Assembly (NCBI GenBank): GCA_045591985.1
Contig: JAZNTV010000077.1
Coordinates: 1 to 64,000 of the forward strand
Length of the DNA stretch: 64,000 nt
Direction: 5' to 3'
Source: SIG588 sp045591985
GTDB lineage: Bacteria > Bacillota > Clostridia > Oscillospirales > Acutalibacteraceae
Positions within the stretch are counted from its first letter, which is position 1. Each line of letters starts with the position of its first letter. The notes below the pieces were generated by a model. It ran no database searches and had not been told where the DNA came from. It worked only from the letters and a program-made list of their open reading frames with translations. This document shows positions 51,671 through 61,318 of the stretch, piece after piece. The position numbers were made by a program, and so were the translations under genes.

Positions 51671-54600
51671 ATGAAAAAGCGACTCCTGGCGTTGCTGCTC
51701 TCGATTTGTTTGCTGATTCCGTTTATGGGTATCTCGGCAGGCGACGTGTTTGCGGCTGAGGGGGAAAAATCGTTCATTATCAAAGAACTTTCTCCCTATG
51801 TTTCTACCACGATCGATCTTAACGGCAACGGTGTGTTGTTTACCGCACCGGCGGCAAATTTTGATGCAATGGATCTTTCCGGTAAAGGCGAGTATGATTT
51901 TGAAGATGTCGGTATTATGATCGACACCTATCTTGCCGGTTCCGAAAAGTTTATGGATTATATGTACAAGGGGCGTTTCGGCGGTCAGTTTGAGATCACT
52001 TCCAGCGGTACTTGCGATAAACAGGAGTGGCGCTGTAACCCAGGCTCGGTTGTTAAGTTTGAAAAAGACGGTTGGAAGCGGGTTATCATTCCGCTGACGA
52101 TGTTCAGCGGCACCGCGAAAGACGATTTTGATAAGTCCAAATTTAACTATATTCGTTTGTACTTCCAGGGCGGCGGCCTGGCAGGGGAAAGCGGTACGGT
52201 AAAGCTCATTAACTGGGCGCTGGTCGATCTTACCGTACCCGAAGAGGAACGTCCTTCTACAGAAGAACGTCCGCTTGGTGACGGTACGTTTGAGGCGGAT
52301 CCGCCTGTGTTCAAAAAGGTGAACATCTCTGCGGGCTTCGACGACAGTGTAGCCGCTTTTGCGGGCTATAATCTGCAGGAATATATCAACGAGCATCCCG
52401 ATGTAAAGATTACCGACAACAACGGTAATCTCGATTACACCTCGGTTGTAAACTCGTTGTTGGAAGGCTTGAATGCGGCAGGCGGCGGTGCGCTGTTTAT
52501 CCCTGCCGGTGAGTGGCCGTTCCGCGGTAACATTATGTTGCCTGCAGGCACCTCTATTTTCGGTGAGTGGGCCAATCCCGACGAAAACCCCGAAGTGCGC
52601 GGCACGGTGCTCGAAGTATACACCGGTGCGGGTGCTTCGGACGGCACACCCTTTATTCAAATGATGCAACATTCGCAGGTGAAAAACTTGGCGTTCTGGT
52701 ATCCCGAACAGTCGGTGGATACCTTTACCCAGTATCCGCCTACGATTTCGACCTATCAGTACACCTTCGTGCAGAACGTGACGTTGGTCAACTCCTATTT
52801 CGGCATTCAAAATAACACGGGCGCTAACTGCCCGAATGCGTGGAACGTCTATGGCACGCCGCTTAACGTCGGTTTGGATTTTGATCACGTTATCGATATT
52901 GCGCGTGTGGAAGAGTTGCACTTTGCTGCCAAATACTGGATGTATTCGGGCCTGTCAAATGCACCGACTTCCAAAGCTGACGTGCAGAAACTGGAAGATC
53001 AGCTGTATAACTACGCGATCGGTATCACTCTGCGTCGTATCGACTGGTCCTATGTGACCTATTCGGATGTCGTGGGTTACAACATCGGTCTGCTGTTTGA
53101 TCTTTCCACCAACGGCAACAACTACCCGAACGGTCAGTGCGTCGGTCTGAACTTTACCAATTGTAAATACGGTCACTTCTCCTATGGTGCGTCGAGTTCG
53201 ACGGAATCGTTGCTCGACATCACTATGAAGAACTGTGAATATGGCATTTACTCGACAGGTACGGTCAGCGGCGTTATTCAGTATTACAACGCGGACATTC
53301 AAGCGACCGAATACGCCGTGTATCAAGAAAGTTCCGGTGTAAAGCTGAGCTTGATGGCTTCCACTGTCCGCGGCGGTCGCGTGTATACCAAGAACGGTAA
53401 CAATATTTTCATCAACAACAAGTTCCTGACGGCAGCACCGCAGCTGGAACTGGACTACGGTACGGTGGCGGCTATTGTGCTCGGTAACACCGATGCATAT
53501 GGCGACGAAATCAAGTACACCAACCCCGGTCGTTGCACCTTCAGTTATGACAAAACAAAGGTGGATTTGAAGCCGTATACCAAGATGACGCGTGAGGAAG
53601 CGAAGGGGTATATCAAAGCTCCCGAAAGCAAGAATTATATCGTTCCGGATGATTTGGATAACAAGAATCAAGAGGATATGACCGAAAAGATCCAGGCGTA
53701 TTTGACCGAGCTCGGTAATAACGGCGGCGGTATCTTGTTCTTGAAACCCGGCAAATATCGCATCGACGGTACTTTCGTCATCCCCACGGGGGTGGAACTG
53801 CGCGGTTCGGCGGACTACGCTTCCGTGCCGAAAGCGGTCAATACGATGCTGTACATCAACACTCCCATTGAAGAAGGTAAGGACGAGTACACCTCTACCG
53901 CTACCATTACAATGGAAGAGAACAGCGGTATCCGCGGTATCATCGTGAACTATCCGCATCAGAACGAGAAGTTCCGCAAGATCGATACGGTAATCGATCC
54001 CGTCAAGTCCAAAGAGGAAACCGATAAAGCACAAGAAGCGGAAAACCTCGCAGCAGCGGCGGCCGGTCGCAAGCCTGTTGAAGTCGCTCCCATTGACGTG
54101 ATGGTGGATTACTACGAATTCGATTTCGTGCCGTATCCCTACACCATTCGTGGTACGGGTGCGGATATCTACGTGGTGAACGTGTCTATCCGTAACGGTT
54201 GGAACGGCGTGGACTTTATGACCTACAAGTGCGATAATCACTATATTGATTATCTGGCGGGTCACTTCTTCAACCGCGGTATCGTTGTCGGCGGTGGCTC
54301 GGAAAACGGCTACGTCCGTAACTTCCAGTTCAACTACAACTCCATCTATCAGGCGGCAGGTGATATCTGGTCCGGCTTCGGCGGTGAACCGGCGAAATCC
54401 GGTGTTGCCAGTTACTTCCATCAGCCGATGCAGGCACAGTTCAACAACAACTCCATCATTCTGCAGCTCGGTCACGTGGAGAACCAGCTCGTGTACAACT
54501 GCTTTAACTACGCATCCTATATTGGCGTTCATGCGATCGCCGAGCCTACGGGTGCGGCGGATGCCCGTATCTTCGGCCACGGTGTGGACTACGGTACGGT

Positions 54601-55960
54601 GTCGTTGAAGGTTGAAGCCGCTGAACGTTTGGAATTCACCAATATGCAGCTTACCTCCTTCAACCAGTGTGGTTCGGACGGTAATACCCAGCGTTACGCG
54701 GTGGACCAGAGCAAGATCCCGCTGTATGATATCTGGTTGACCGATACCTTTGAAGGTGAGATCACCGTTACCAACTTCACCGAATGGGCACCGTCCCCGA
54801 CAGCGGGTGTGCGCGTGGATAGCGGTCGCTTGAATATGTATAATGCGCAGTTCAGCCATACGGTGAGCCATTTGTTCGAATTGAACGGCGATGGTGAACT
54901 GAATATCGTCGGCTTCAGTTCCACTCGCGCCGATAAGCCGAAGATCGTAGATAACGAACCGGAAAACCTGTTCATCACGGCCGGTTTCTATCAGAGCGAA
55001 TTGCAAAATCTGGATGGTATCGGTAAATACGAGCACGTGTATCCTCGTGTGACCCATTATTCCGTGCCGAAGAACGTGACCTTTACCGATGATTCGCAGA
55101 TCGTCTTCGTTGAATCCTTCGATGAATACACCTTTAACACATCCTCGACATTCCAGACGGATGATACGCGTTATACCACGTTGCGTCGCGGTGCTGTGCG
55201 TATGCGCCTGACCGAGAGTCAGTTATCAAACGGTCTTAAGATCGGTCAGGATAAGAATAAAGAGAAACCGTTCGCGCTCGAATCCGGCAAGAAGGATTCG
55301 CTGTATCGCATGGAATGGCGTATCAACGCAAGTGAGATGCGCGGAACCGAAGACAGCGAGATCTTCCTGTACTTCTCCAATGACAACGTTGACCGTCAGA
55401 TCGTATTCACTATCAAATCCGATGGTACGGTATACGATCAAAACGGCACGGCGTTCGCTAAGATGAACATTGACGGCACGTATTATCGTTTGGCAATCGA
55501 AGTGGATGCCCGCAATGCCAATAACAAACAAGCAACGGTGTATTTGTTGGATGATAACAGTCGTGTGATCGCGAAGAGTACGACCTCGTCGCTGAATAAA
55601 AACTTCCAAGGCGAGAACACAGTTACCGGTTTTTGGTTTGTAACGATGGCTTCGCCCTACGACGCGCCTGACACCGAGACGGATTTTTACGTTGATTATT
55701 TCTACATCTGCCGCAGTGAAACGAGCACTATCGGCCGTAACGTGGATCCGAACAGCGTGATGATCGGTGATGTCAGCGGTGACGGTAAGATCGATTCGAC
55801 CGATGCACGTATGGTGTTGCAGTATTCGGTGAAGAAGATCACCTCGTTGCCCGCAACGGATGCCGCAGATGTGGACGGCAACGGTAAGATCGATTCGACC
55901 GATGCGCGTTTGATCCTCCAGTATTCCGTTAAGAAAATCAGCGCATTCCCTGCAGCATAA
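51671..55960 (+). CDS. Giant secreted double beta-helix protein with C-terminal dockerin (paralogue 3)
   Basis: 1,429 residues from the ATG at 51671; in-frame codons back to 51518 overlap the promoter and are not part of it. Signal peptide ends VFA|AEG. First beta-helix opens near 270 (GGGALFIPAG), second near 685 (GGGILFLKPG), C-terminal domain from about 1132, dockerin about 1363-1429 with two near-identical DGKIDSTDAR and NGKIDSTDAR loops. Residues about 778-806 hold an insertion rich in Glu, Lys and Ala (EETDKAQEAENLAAAAAGRK) that the paralogues lack, probably a helix projecting from a loop of the second beta-helix. Own promoter and terminator. Confidence 0.87.
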   Translation: MKKRLLALLLSICLLIPFMGISAGDVFAAEGEKSFIIKELSPYVSTTIDLNGNGVLFTAPAANFDAMDLSGKGEYDFEDVGIMIDTYLAGSEKFMDYMYKGRFGGQFEITSSGTCDKQEWRCNPGSVVKFEKDGWKRVIIPLTMFSGTAKDDFDKSKFNYIRLYFQGGGLAGESGTVKLINWALVDLTVPEEERPSTEERPLGDGTFEADPPVFKKVNISAGFDDSVAAFAGYNLQEYINEHPDVKITDNNGNLDYTSVVNSLLEGLNAAGGGALFIPAGEWPFRGNIMLPAGTSIFGEWANPDENPEVRGTVLEVYTGAGASDGTPFIQMMQHSQVKNLAFWYPEQSVDTFTQYPPTISTYQYTFVQNVTLVNSYFGIQNNTGANCPNAWNVYGTPLNVGLDFDHVIDIARVEELHFAAKYWMYSGLSNAPTSKADVQKLEDQLYNYAIGITLRRIDWSYVTYSDVVGYNIGLLFDLSTNGNNYPNGQCVGLNFTNCKYGHFSYGASSSTESLLDITMKNCEYGIYSTGTVSGVIQYYNADIQATEYAVYQESSGVKLSLMASTVRGGRVYTKNGNNIFINNKFLTAAPQLELDYGTVAAIVLGNTDAYGDEIKYTNPGRCTFSYDKTKVDLKPYTKMTREEAKGYIKAPESKNYIVPDDLDNKNQEDMTEKIQAYLTELGNNGGGILFLKPGKYRIDGTFVIPTGVELRGSADYASVPKAVNTMLYINTPIEEGKDEYTSTATITMEENSGIRGIIVNYPHQNEKFRKIDTVIDPVKSKEETDKAQEAENLAAAAAGRKPVEVAPIDVMVDYYEFDFVPYPYTIRGTGADIYVVNVSIRNGWNGVDFMTYKCDNHYIDYLAGHFFNRGIVVGGGSENGYVRNFQFNYNSIYQAAGDIWSGFGGEPAKSGVASYFHQPMQAQFNNNSIILQLGHVENQLVYNCFNYASYIGVHAIAEPTGAADARIFGHGVDYGTVSLKVEAAERLEFTNMQLTSFNQCGSDGNTQRYAVDQSKIPLYDIWLTDTFEGEITVTNFTEWAPSPTAGVRVDSGRLNMYNAQFSHTVSHLFELNGDGELNIVGFSSTRADKPKIVDNEPENLFITAGFYQSELQNLDGIGKYEHVYPRVTHYSVPKNVTFTDDSQIVFVESFDEYTFNTSSTFQTDDTRYTTLRRGAVRMRLTESQLSNGLKIGQDKNKEKPFALESGKKDSLYRMEWRINASEMRGTEDSEIFLYFSNDNVDRQIVFTIKSDGTVYDQNGTAFAKMNIDGTYYRLAIEVDARNANNKQATVYLLDDNSRVIAKSTTSSLNKNFQGENTVTGFWFVTMASPYDAPDTETDFYVDYFYICRSETSTIGRNVDPNSVMIGDVSGDGKIDSTDARMVLQYSVKKITSLPATDAADVDGNGKIDSTDARLILQYSVKKISAFPAA

Positions 55961-55972
55961 TCTGTAACTTTC

Positions 55973-56012
55973 AAAGAACTCCACAGACCCGAAGGTCTGT
56001 GGAGTTCTTTTA
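55973..56012 (+). terminator. Terminator after dockerin protein 3
   Basis: A perfect stem of about 17 bp (arms 55973-55989 and 55994-56010) ending in T residues. Confidence 0.9.
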
Positions 56013-56118
56013 CACGGGCGTGGATTTGTGGGTTTAACATAAGTTAAACTAAATTTATCACATTTGTAAAATCGGAACAAATTTCAGAGTTTTTTCTACT
56101 GTAACTTTATAAATTCCA

Positions 56119-56147
56119 TTGACAGAAAGACGGAATTGTGGTAAATA
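56119..56147 (+). promoter_or_regulatory. Promoter of dockerin protein 4
   Basis: TTGACA, 17 bp, TAAATA. The -10 is weaker than in the other three copies. Confidence 0.65.
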
Positions 56148-56212
56148 TAGTATGCAGGGAAGAGTGGCATTTCGTGCCGCTCTACACAGTTTATATCGAA
56201 AAGGAGAACACA

Positions 56213-59200
56213 ATGAAAAAGCGTATTCTTTCGGTCTTGCTTTCGGTCTGTCTGTTGCTTCCGCTGGTGTCGGTGGCAGGCATTCAGCCCGTGTCGGCAG
56301 CCACCAACTCGGATTACATCATCAAGGAACTTCCGGCGTTCCAAGCCAACGTAACGGCGACGTTGTCGGCGGGTGGCAGTTTGTGGACGTCCAGTAACGT
56401 GAAGTTCGATCCGGTCGATCTGACCAAATACGGTTACAATGAAGATCCTGCCAACGTTGGTTTCCAGATGGACACCTTCGTGACGGGTGATGCCGCGTTT
56501 ATGGACTATATGAACAGCGGCTATCTCGGCGGTCAGATGGAGATCACTTCCAGCGGCGTGGCGGATAAAAACGAAGCGATGGCGTGGCCGAACAATCTGA
56601 GTTTCGGCGAAGGGGAATGGATACGTATCACCATTCCGTTCTCCAAATATTCGGGCAAAGATTTTAAACCGAATAGTTTTAACTTTACCCGTGTATATTT
56701 GAACGGCCCCGAAACGCACGCACCTGCCAAGTATTTTGGCGCTACCGGTACGTTCAAGATCGCCAATCTCTGCATCGTGGACTTGCGCGTTCCCGAAAAC
56801 GAGCGTCCCACGGCGGCGGAGATGCCGCTTGGCGACGGTACGTTTGAGCCCGAAGCGCCTGTGTGGAAAGAAGTGGAGTTTTCGCCCGGTTACGACGACA
56901 GTGTGAAATACGTAGCGGGTTATAACCTTGCGGAATACGTCGCGGAACACGAAGCACAGTTGCGCGAAAAGGGCTTCGACGGCAGCGACTACACGGCGGT
57001 GGTCAACTCGCTTTTGGAAGGCTTGAACCTTGCGGGCGGCGGCACGCTGTTCATTCCTGCGGGTCATTATCCGTTTTATGGTGAGTTGCGTGTGCCGGCC
57101 GGTATCAGCATCGTTGGCGAATGGTCGAATCCGGATGAAAATCCCGAGATTCGCGGCACGGTTTTGGAAGTGTACGGCGGCCGCGGCAGCATGGACGGTG
57201 CGGCGTTCATCAACATGGGGTCCAGCAGTAAGGTGAGCAACCTCAGCATTTGGTATCCCGAACAGTCGGCGGAAAACATTGTACAGTATCCGCCCTCCAT
57301 CAGCACAAATGGATATGCTGTGGTACAGAAAGTGACTTTGGTCAACTCCTATTTCGGCATTCAGAACGTAAACACCTGTAACTCTCCCAACGCATGGGAC
57401 GTGTATGGCACTCCTTTGAATATCGGTATTGATTTCGATAACGTCATCGATATTCACCGTATTCAGAACATTCATTTCGCGGCAAAATATTGGGAGCGTT
57501 CGGGGCTTGCAAACGCTCCGACCACTGCGACACAAAAGCAGTTGCTGAAAGATCAGTTGTACAACTACGCCATCGGCATCACGGTGCGCCGTATCGACTG
57601 GTCGTACGTTGGGTTCAGTGATATTAAGGGCTACAATATCGGCTTGTTCTTCGACGTTTCCGCCGGCGGCGGTTACCCGAACGGTCAATGTATGTCGATG
57701 ACGTTTACCGACTGCAAATATGCCGTGTTTGCCTACGGTATCAGCAGCTGTTCGGAAATGTTGTCGGATTTCGTGATCAAAAACTGTGAATACGGCATTT
57801 ATACCGACGTCGATGCCGACGGTATTTTGCAGATGGCGAACATGGAGATCTCGGCGACCCAAGAAGCCATTCATCAAGGCGGCAAGGTGCGCATGAGTAT
57901 CGTGAACTCCACCATCCGCGGCGGTGAAGTGGTGCTTGAAGGCGGCAACAACATCTTCATGAACAACACGTTCCAAACGGCTGCACCCCATATTACGATG
58001 GATTACGGCACGGTGTCGGCGGTGGTGATCGGCAATACTGATTCGTACGGTGACGAGATCAAATACGATAACATTGCGTTGTGTACCTTGAATTATGAAG
58101 CCGAAAAGGCGGATATTGCGGAGTATACGCCCGTTACGCGCGAAGAGTTGTTCAAGGATGAGGATTACGCCCCCAAAGGGGACACCGTACTTTTCCCGCA
58201 GGAGATCGATACGACGGGTATGACCGATGTGACCGAAAAACTGCAGGGTTACCTGACGCAGCTCGGCAACCTCGGCGGCGGTACGTTGTATCTCATCCCC
58301 GGTATCTACCGTATTGATGGTACTCTTTCGGTTCCCGAAGGGGTGCAACTGCGCGGCTCACTCGATGTGGGCGCACAGCCTGTGGCAAAGAACACTATCT
58401 TTATGGTATACACACCCGTCGAAGCGGGTAAAGACCAGTATACTTCCACCGCTACCATCACCTTGGCGAAGAACAGCGGTATCCGCGGTATCATCTTCAA
58501 CTATCCCGAACAGAATGCGACCTTCACCAAAGAAGCGGTGACGGTCGGCGAAGGGGATAAGGCGGTCACGGAAGATTGGTATTACTTCGATTTCGTGCAG
58601 TATCCCTTCCTTGTGCGCGGTGCGGGCGAAAACGTCTACCTCATCAATACCACCTTCCGCAATGCGTGGAACGGTGTGGACTTCAAAACCTACCGTTGTG
58701 ATAATCACTACATCAGCTATTTGGCAGGTCACTGCTATAACCGCGGTGTGGTGGTCGGTAACGGCACCACCGGCGGTGTGATCCGCGACATTCAGTTCAA
58801 CTACAACTCGATCCTCAGCGCGCCCGGTAAGTGGGCAGGCTTTGGCGGGTTTGAGAACAGCGGTGCGATCTCGGGCGGTTTCCATCAGCAGATGCAGGCG
58901 CAGTTCAACAACAACTCTATTGTCATTCAGCTGGGTGACGTAAACGACCAGATCGTGTACGATTGCTTCAACTATGCAGGTTACATCGGCACGCATTTGG
59001 TGGAGGAAAACGGCGAAGCCGCCAACGTGCGTCTCTTTGGTCGCGGTATCGACTATAACACGGTCGGCACCAAAATAGAAGCAGGGGAAAACGTGGAATT
59101 CCTCAGTTATCAAGCGTGTGCGTTTAACCAGAACGGTTCCAACGGCGGCACCGGCCGCTGGGCGGTGGATCAGGAGACCACCCCGATCTACGACATCTGG

Positions 59201-60409
59201 GTGACCGATACGTTTGAGGGTAAACTGTCGCTCGTCAACATGGTGGAGTGGGGTCCCTCGGCGAACGCGGCGATCCGTGTGGATAGCGGTGAACTCATCG
59301 TCACCAACGCCACCATTCGACACGACAATACCAAGCGTTTTGAAATGAACGGTGACGGTGTTCTGAAGATGTATGCCCTGCAATTGGATGGTAACTGGGC
59401 GGATGAACTGGCCGATGCCAATCAAGATCAACTCTTTATTAAAGGTGGTTGTTATGCCATCGCGCCGCCCGAACAGGCAAAAATGGGCGAATTCCTGTAT
59501 ATGAACCTCAACCGTACCCGTTGGTCGGTACCGAAGAACGTGTCCTTTGCAGAAGGAACCGAACTGATGGTTACCGAAGCTTTTGACGGCTATGAATTCA
59601 ACAGTGAGAGCGGATATCGCGTTTATGACGCGACCGGGGTGACGGAACGTCGCGGCGAAGTGCGTTTGCGTATGAATGCGTCGCAATATATACAGGGAAT
59701 CATGACAGGTCAAAACGCCAAAGAGGTACCCGCATTTGAACTCACAAGCGGTAGCGAAAACGATCTGTATCGTTTGGAATGGCGCCTTAAGGTGGACTCG
59801 ATGCGAGATACCGAAGACAGTGATATTTCCTTGTCTGTCTCTACGATCGATCGTAATGTACGCAGTGAAGAGGTGTTTACTATCACGCGCGACGGTGCGG
59901 TGTATCTGAAGGACGACACACTCCTGGGAACGATTACGTTCGGTACTTACTATCGGGTAGCAGTGGAATACGACGCGCGTAATAAAGATCAAAAAACTAT
60001 GACGGTCTACTTGTTGGATGACAATAACGGTATTGTCGGAAAGGGGACTGCCACAGTAATGCCCGACGTTTTCCAAGGAGAAAAAAACATTTCCGGCTTC
60101 CTGCTTAGCAGCATGTCGATGTCGGACGATGCACCGGAGACCGAGACCGACTACACCCTTGACTATTTCTACGCTCTGCGCGGCAAAGAAAGTACGATTG
60201 CGGCAGGTACTCTGGGCGATGTGGACGGTAATGGTACGGTCAACTCTACCGATGCACGACTGGTGTTGCAGTATGCGGTGAAAAAGATTGCCGCACTACC
60301 GAATGCCGGTGTTGCGGATGTGGACGGTAACGGGGACGTGAATTCCACCGATGCGCGTCTTATCTTGCAGTATGCGGTGAAGAAGATCCATAAATTCCCG
60401 GCGGCATAA
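56213..60409 (+). CDS. Giant secreted double beta-helix protein with C-terminal dockerin (paralogue 4, most divergent)
   Basis: 1,398 residues from ATG 56213 after AAAGGAGAAC. Signal peptide ends VSA|ATN. First beta-helix opens near 278 (GGGTLFIPAG), second near 688 (GGGTLYLIPG), C-terminal domain from about 1106, dockerin about 1333-1398. The dockerin differs from the others: loops read DGNGTVNSTDAR and DGNGDVNSTDAR, the repeat helix is LQYAVKKI, and the linker before it lacks the GRNVDPNSVM segment of paralogues 1-3. The DYYEFDF-type segment is also shortened. It may bind another cohesin or be an older copy. Substrate unknown. Confidence 0.87.
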   Translation: MKKRILSVLLSVCLLLPLVSVAGIQPVSAATNSDYIIKELPAFQANVTATLSAGGSLWTSSNVKFDPVDLTKYGYNEDPANVGFQMDTFVTGDAAFMDYMNSGYLGGQMEITSSGVADKNEAMAWPNNLSFGEGEWIRITIPFSKYSGKDFKPNSFNFTRVYLNGPETHAPAKYFGATGTFKIANLCIVDLRVPENERPTAAEMPLGDGTFEPEAPVWKEVEFSPGYDDSVKYVAGYNLAEYVAEHEAQLREKGFDGSDYTAVVNSLLEGLNLAGGGTLFIPAGHYPFYGELRVPAGISIVGEWSNPDENPEIRGTVLEVYGGRGSMDGAAFINMGSSSKVSNLSIWYPEQSAENIVQYPPSISTNGYAVVQKVTLVNSYFGIQNVNTCNSPNAWDVYGTPLNIGIDFDNVIDIHRIQNIHFAAKYWERSGLANAPTTATQKQLLKDQLYNYAIGITVRRIDWSYVGFSDIKGYNIGLFFDVSAGGGYPNGQCMSMTFTDCKYAVFAYGISSCSEMLSDFVIKNCEYGIYTDVDADGILQMANMEISATQEAIHQGGKVRMSIVNSTIRGGEVVLEGGNNIFMNNTFQTAAPHITMDYGTVSAVVIGNTDSYGDEIKYDNIALCTLNYEAEKADIAEYTPVTREELFKDEDYAPKGDTVLFPQEIDTTGMTDVTEKLQGYLTQLGNLGGGTLYLIPGIYRIDGTLSVPEGVQLRGSLDVGAQPVAKNTIFMVYTPVEAGKDQYTSTATITLAKNSGIRGIIFNYPEQNATFTKEAVTVGEGDKAVTEDWYYFDFVQYPFLVRGAGENVYLINTTFRNAWNGVDFKTYRCDNHYISYLAGHCYNRGVVVGNGTTGGVIRDIQFNYNSILSAPGKWAGFGGFENSGAISGGFHQQMQAQFNNNSIVIQLGDVNDQIVYDCFNYAGYIGTHLVEENGEAANVRLFGRGIDYNTVGTKIEAGENVEFLSYQACAFNQNGSNGGTGRWAVDQETTPIYDIWVTDTFEGKLSLVNMVEWGPSANAAIRVDSGELIVTNATIRHDNTKRFEMNGDGVLKMYALQLDGNWADELADANQDQLFIKGGCYAIAPPEQAKMGEFLYMNLNRTRWSVPKNVSFAEGTELMVTEAFDGYEFNSESGYRVYDATGVTERRGEVRLRMNASQYIQGIMTGQNAKEVPAFELTSGSENDLYRLEWRLKVDSMRDTEDSDISLSVSTIDRNVRSEEVFTITRDGAVYLKDDTLLGTITFGTYYRVAVEYDARNKDQKTMTVYLLDDNNGIVGKGTATVMPDVFQGEKNISGFLLSSMSMSDDAPETETDYTLDYFYALRGKESTIAAGTLGDVDGNGTVNSTDARLVLQYAVKKIAALPNAGVADVDGNGDVNSTDARLILQYAVKKIHKFPAA

Positions 60410-60413
60410 ATGA

Positions 60414-60454
60414 GAAAAAAACAGAGAAAATCGTTTGATTTTCTCTGTTTTTTT
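60414..60454 (+). terminator. Terminator after dockerin protein 4
   Basis: A stem of about 16 bp (AAAAACAGAGAAAATC with its complement) followed by T residues. Confidence 0.9.
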
Positions 60455-60474
60455 ATAAATTTCTGTTTTTTTGG

Positions 60475-60503
60475 TTGCGGTATGCAGCTTTATCTGTTAT
60501 AAT
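60475..60503 (+). promoter_or_regulatory. Promoter of thyX-tmk
   Basis: TTGCGG, 17 bp, TATAAT. Confidence 0.75.
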
Positions 60504-60546
60504 AAATCTATGTATAGTTATCAGTAAGGAAAAGGAGCTGATCCCT

Positions 60547-61311
60547 GTGAAGGTGAAACTGATCACACATACCCCCGATCCGGAACAGACGATTGCGGTT
60601 GCCGCCCGTCTTTGCTATTCGCCCGCTACGATCGACGAAGTGAGCGAGGCTCTCACACCCGAAAAAGCGGCCAAATTTGTGGAAATGCTTGGCGATCTCG
60701 GACATGACAGTCCGGTAGAGCACGCAACCTTTACCTTTGGTATCGAGGGAGTTTCCCGTTCGCTGTTGGCGGAAATTACGCGCCATCGTATCGCTTCGTT
60801 CAGCGTGCAAAGTCAACGTTATGTGGCAGAAAATAATTTCTCGTATGTTGTGCCGCCCGCCATTGCGGACATTCCCGAAGCAGCCGAAGAGTTTCAGCTT
60901 GCCATGGCCGAGGATCAAGCACACTATGAACATTTGGCAGACATCTTGCGTGCAAAGCACCGTGCCGCCTTTGAAGCCGAAGGGATGACTCCCGAAGCGG
61001 CGGCCAAAGCGGCGGAAAAACGGGCAATTGAAGATGCGCGCTTCGTATTGCCGAATGCTTGTACCACCAAGATCATTATGACGATGAATGTGCGTAGTTT
61101 GCGCAATTTCTTTCATCTGCGTTGTTGTAATCGTGCCCAGTGGGAGATTCGCGCATTGGCAACCGAAATGCTGCGCCTGTGCTATGGTGTGGCGCCGCAT
61201 TTGTTCCAAAAATCGGGTCCCTCGTGTGTGTCCGGCCCCTGTCCCGAAGGGAAGATGTGTTGCGGAAAAACGGCCGAGGTGCGAGAGAAATTTGCCGCAT
61301 TGAAAGGATGA
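60547..61311 (+). CDS. thyX: Flavin-dependent thymidylate synthase
   Basis: 254 residues. The ThyX motif RHRxxSxxxxSQR is complete as RHRIASFSVQSQR. The enzyme methylates dUMP to dTMP using FAD and methylene-tetrahydrofolate without oxidising the folate. It starts at GTG 60547, 9 bases after AAAAGGAG. The C-terminus carries four cysteines (CVSGPC, CC) not required by the family. tmk follows 7 bases later, so the pair makes dTMP and then dTDP. Confidence 0.95.
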   Translation: MKVKLITHTPDPEQTIAVAARLCYSPATIDEVSEALTPEKAAKFVEMLGDLGHDSPVEHATFTFGIEGVSRSLLAEITRHRIASFSVQSQRYVAENNFSYVVPPAIADIPEAAEEFQLAMAEDQAHYEHLADILRAKHRAAFEAEGMTPEAAAKAAEKRAIEDARFVLPNACTTKIIMTMNVRSLRNFFHLRCCNRAQWEIRALATEMLRLCYGVAPHLFQKSGPSCVSGPCPEGKMCCGKTAEVREKFAALKG

Positions 61312-61318
61312 GTCGGTA

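Noticed and set aside
48720..60076. Further minus-strand open frames of about 570-750 codons opposite dockerin genes 2-4
   Set aside because: Same codon-bias effect; no ribosome sites or recognisable domains.
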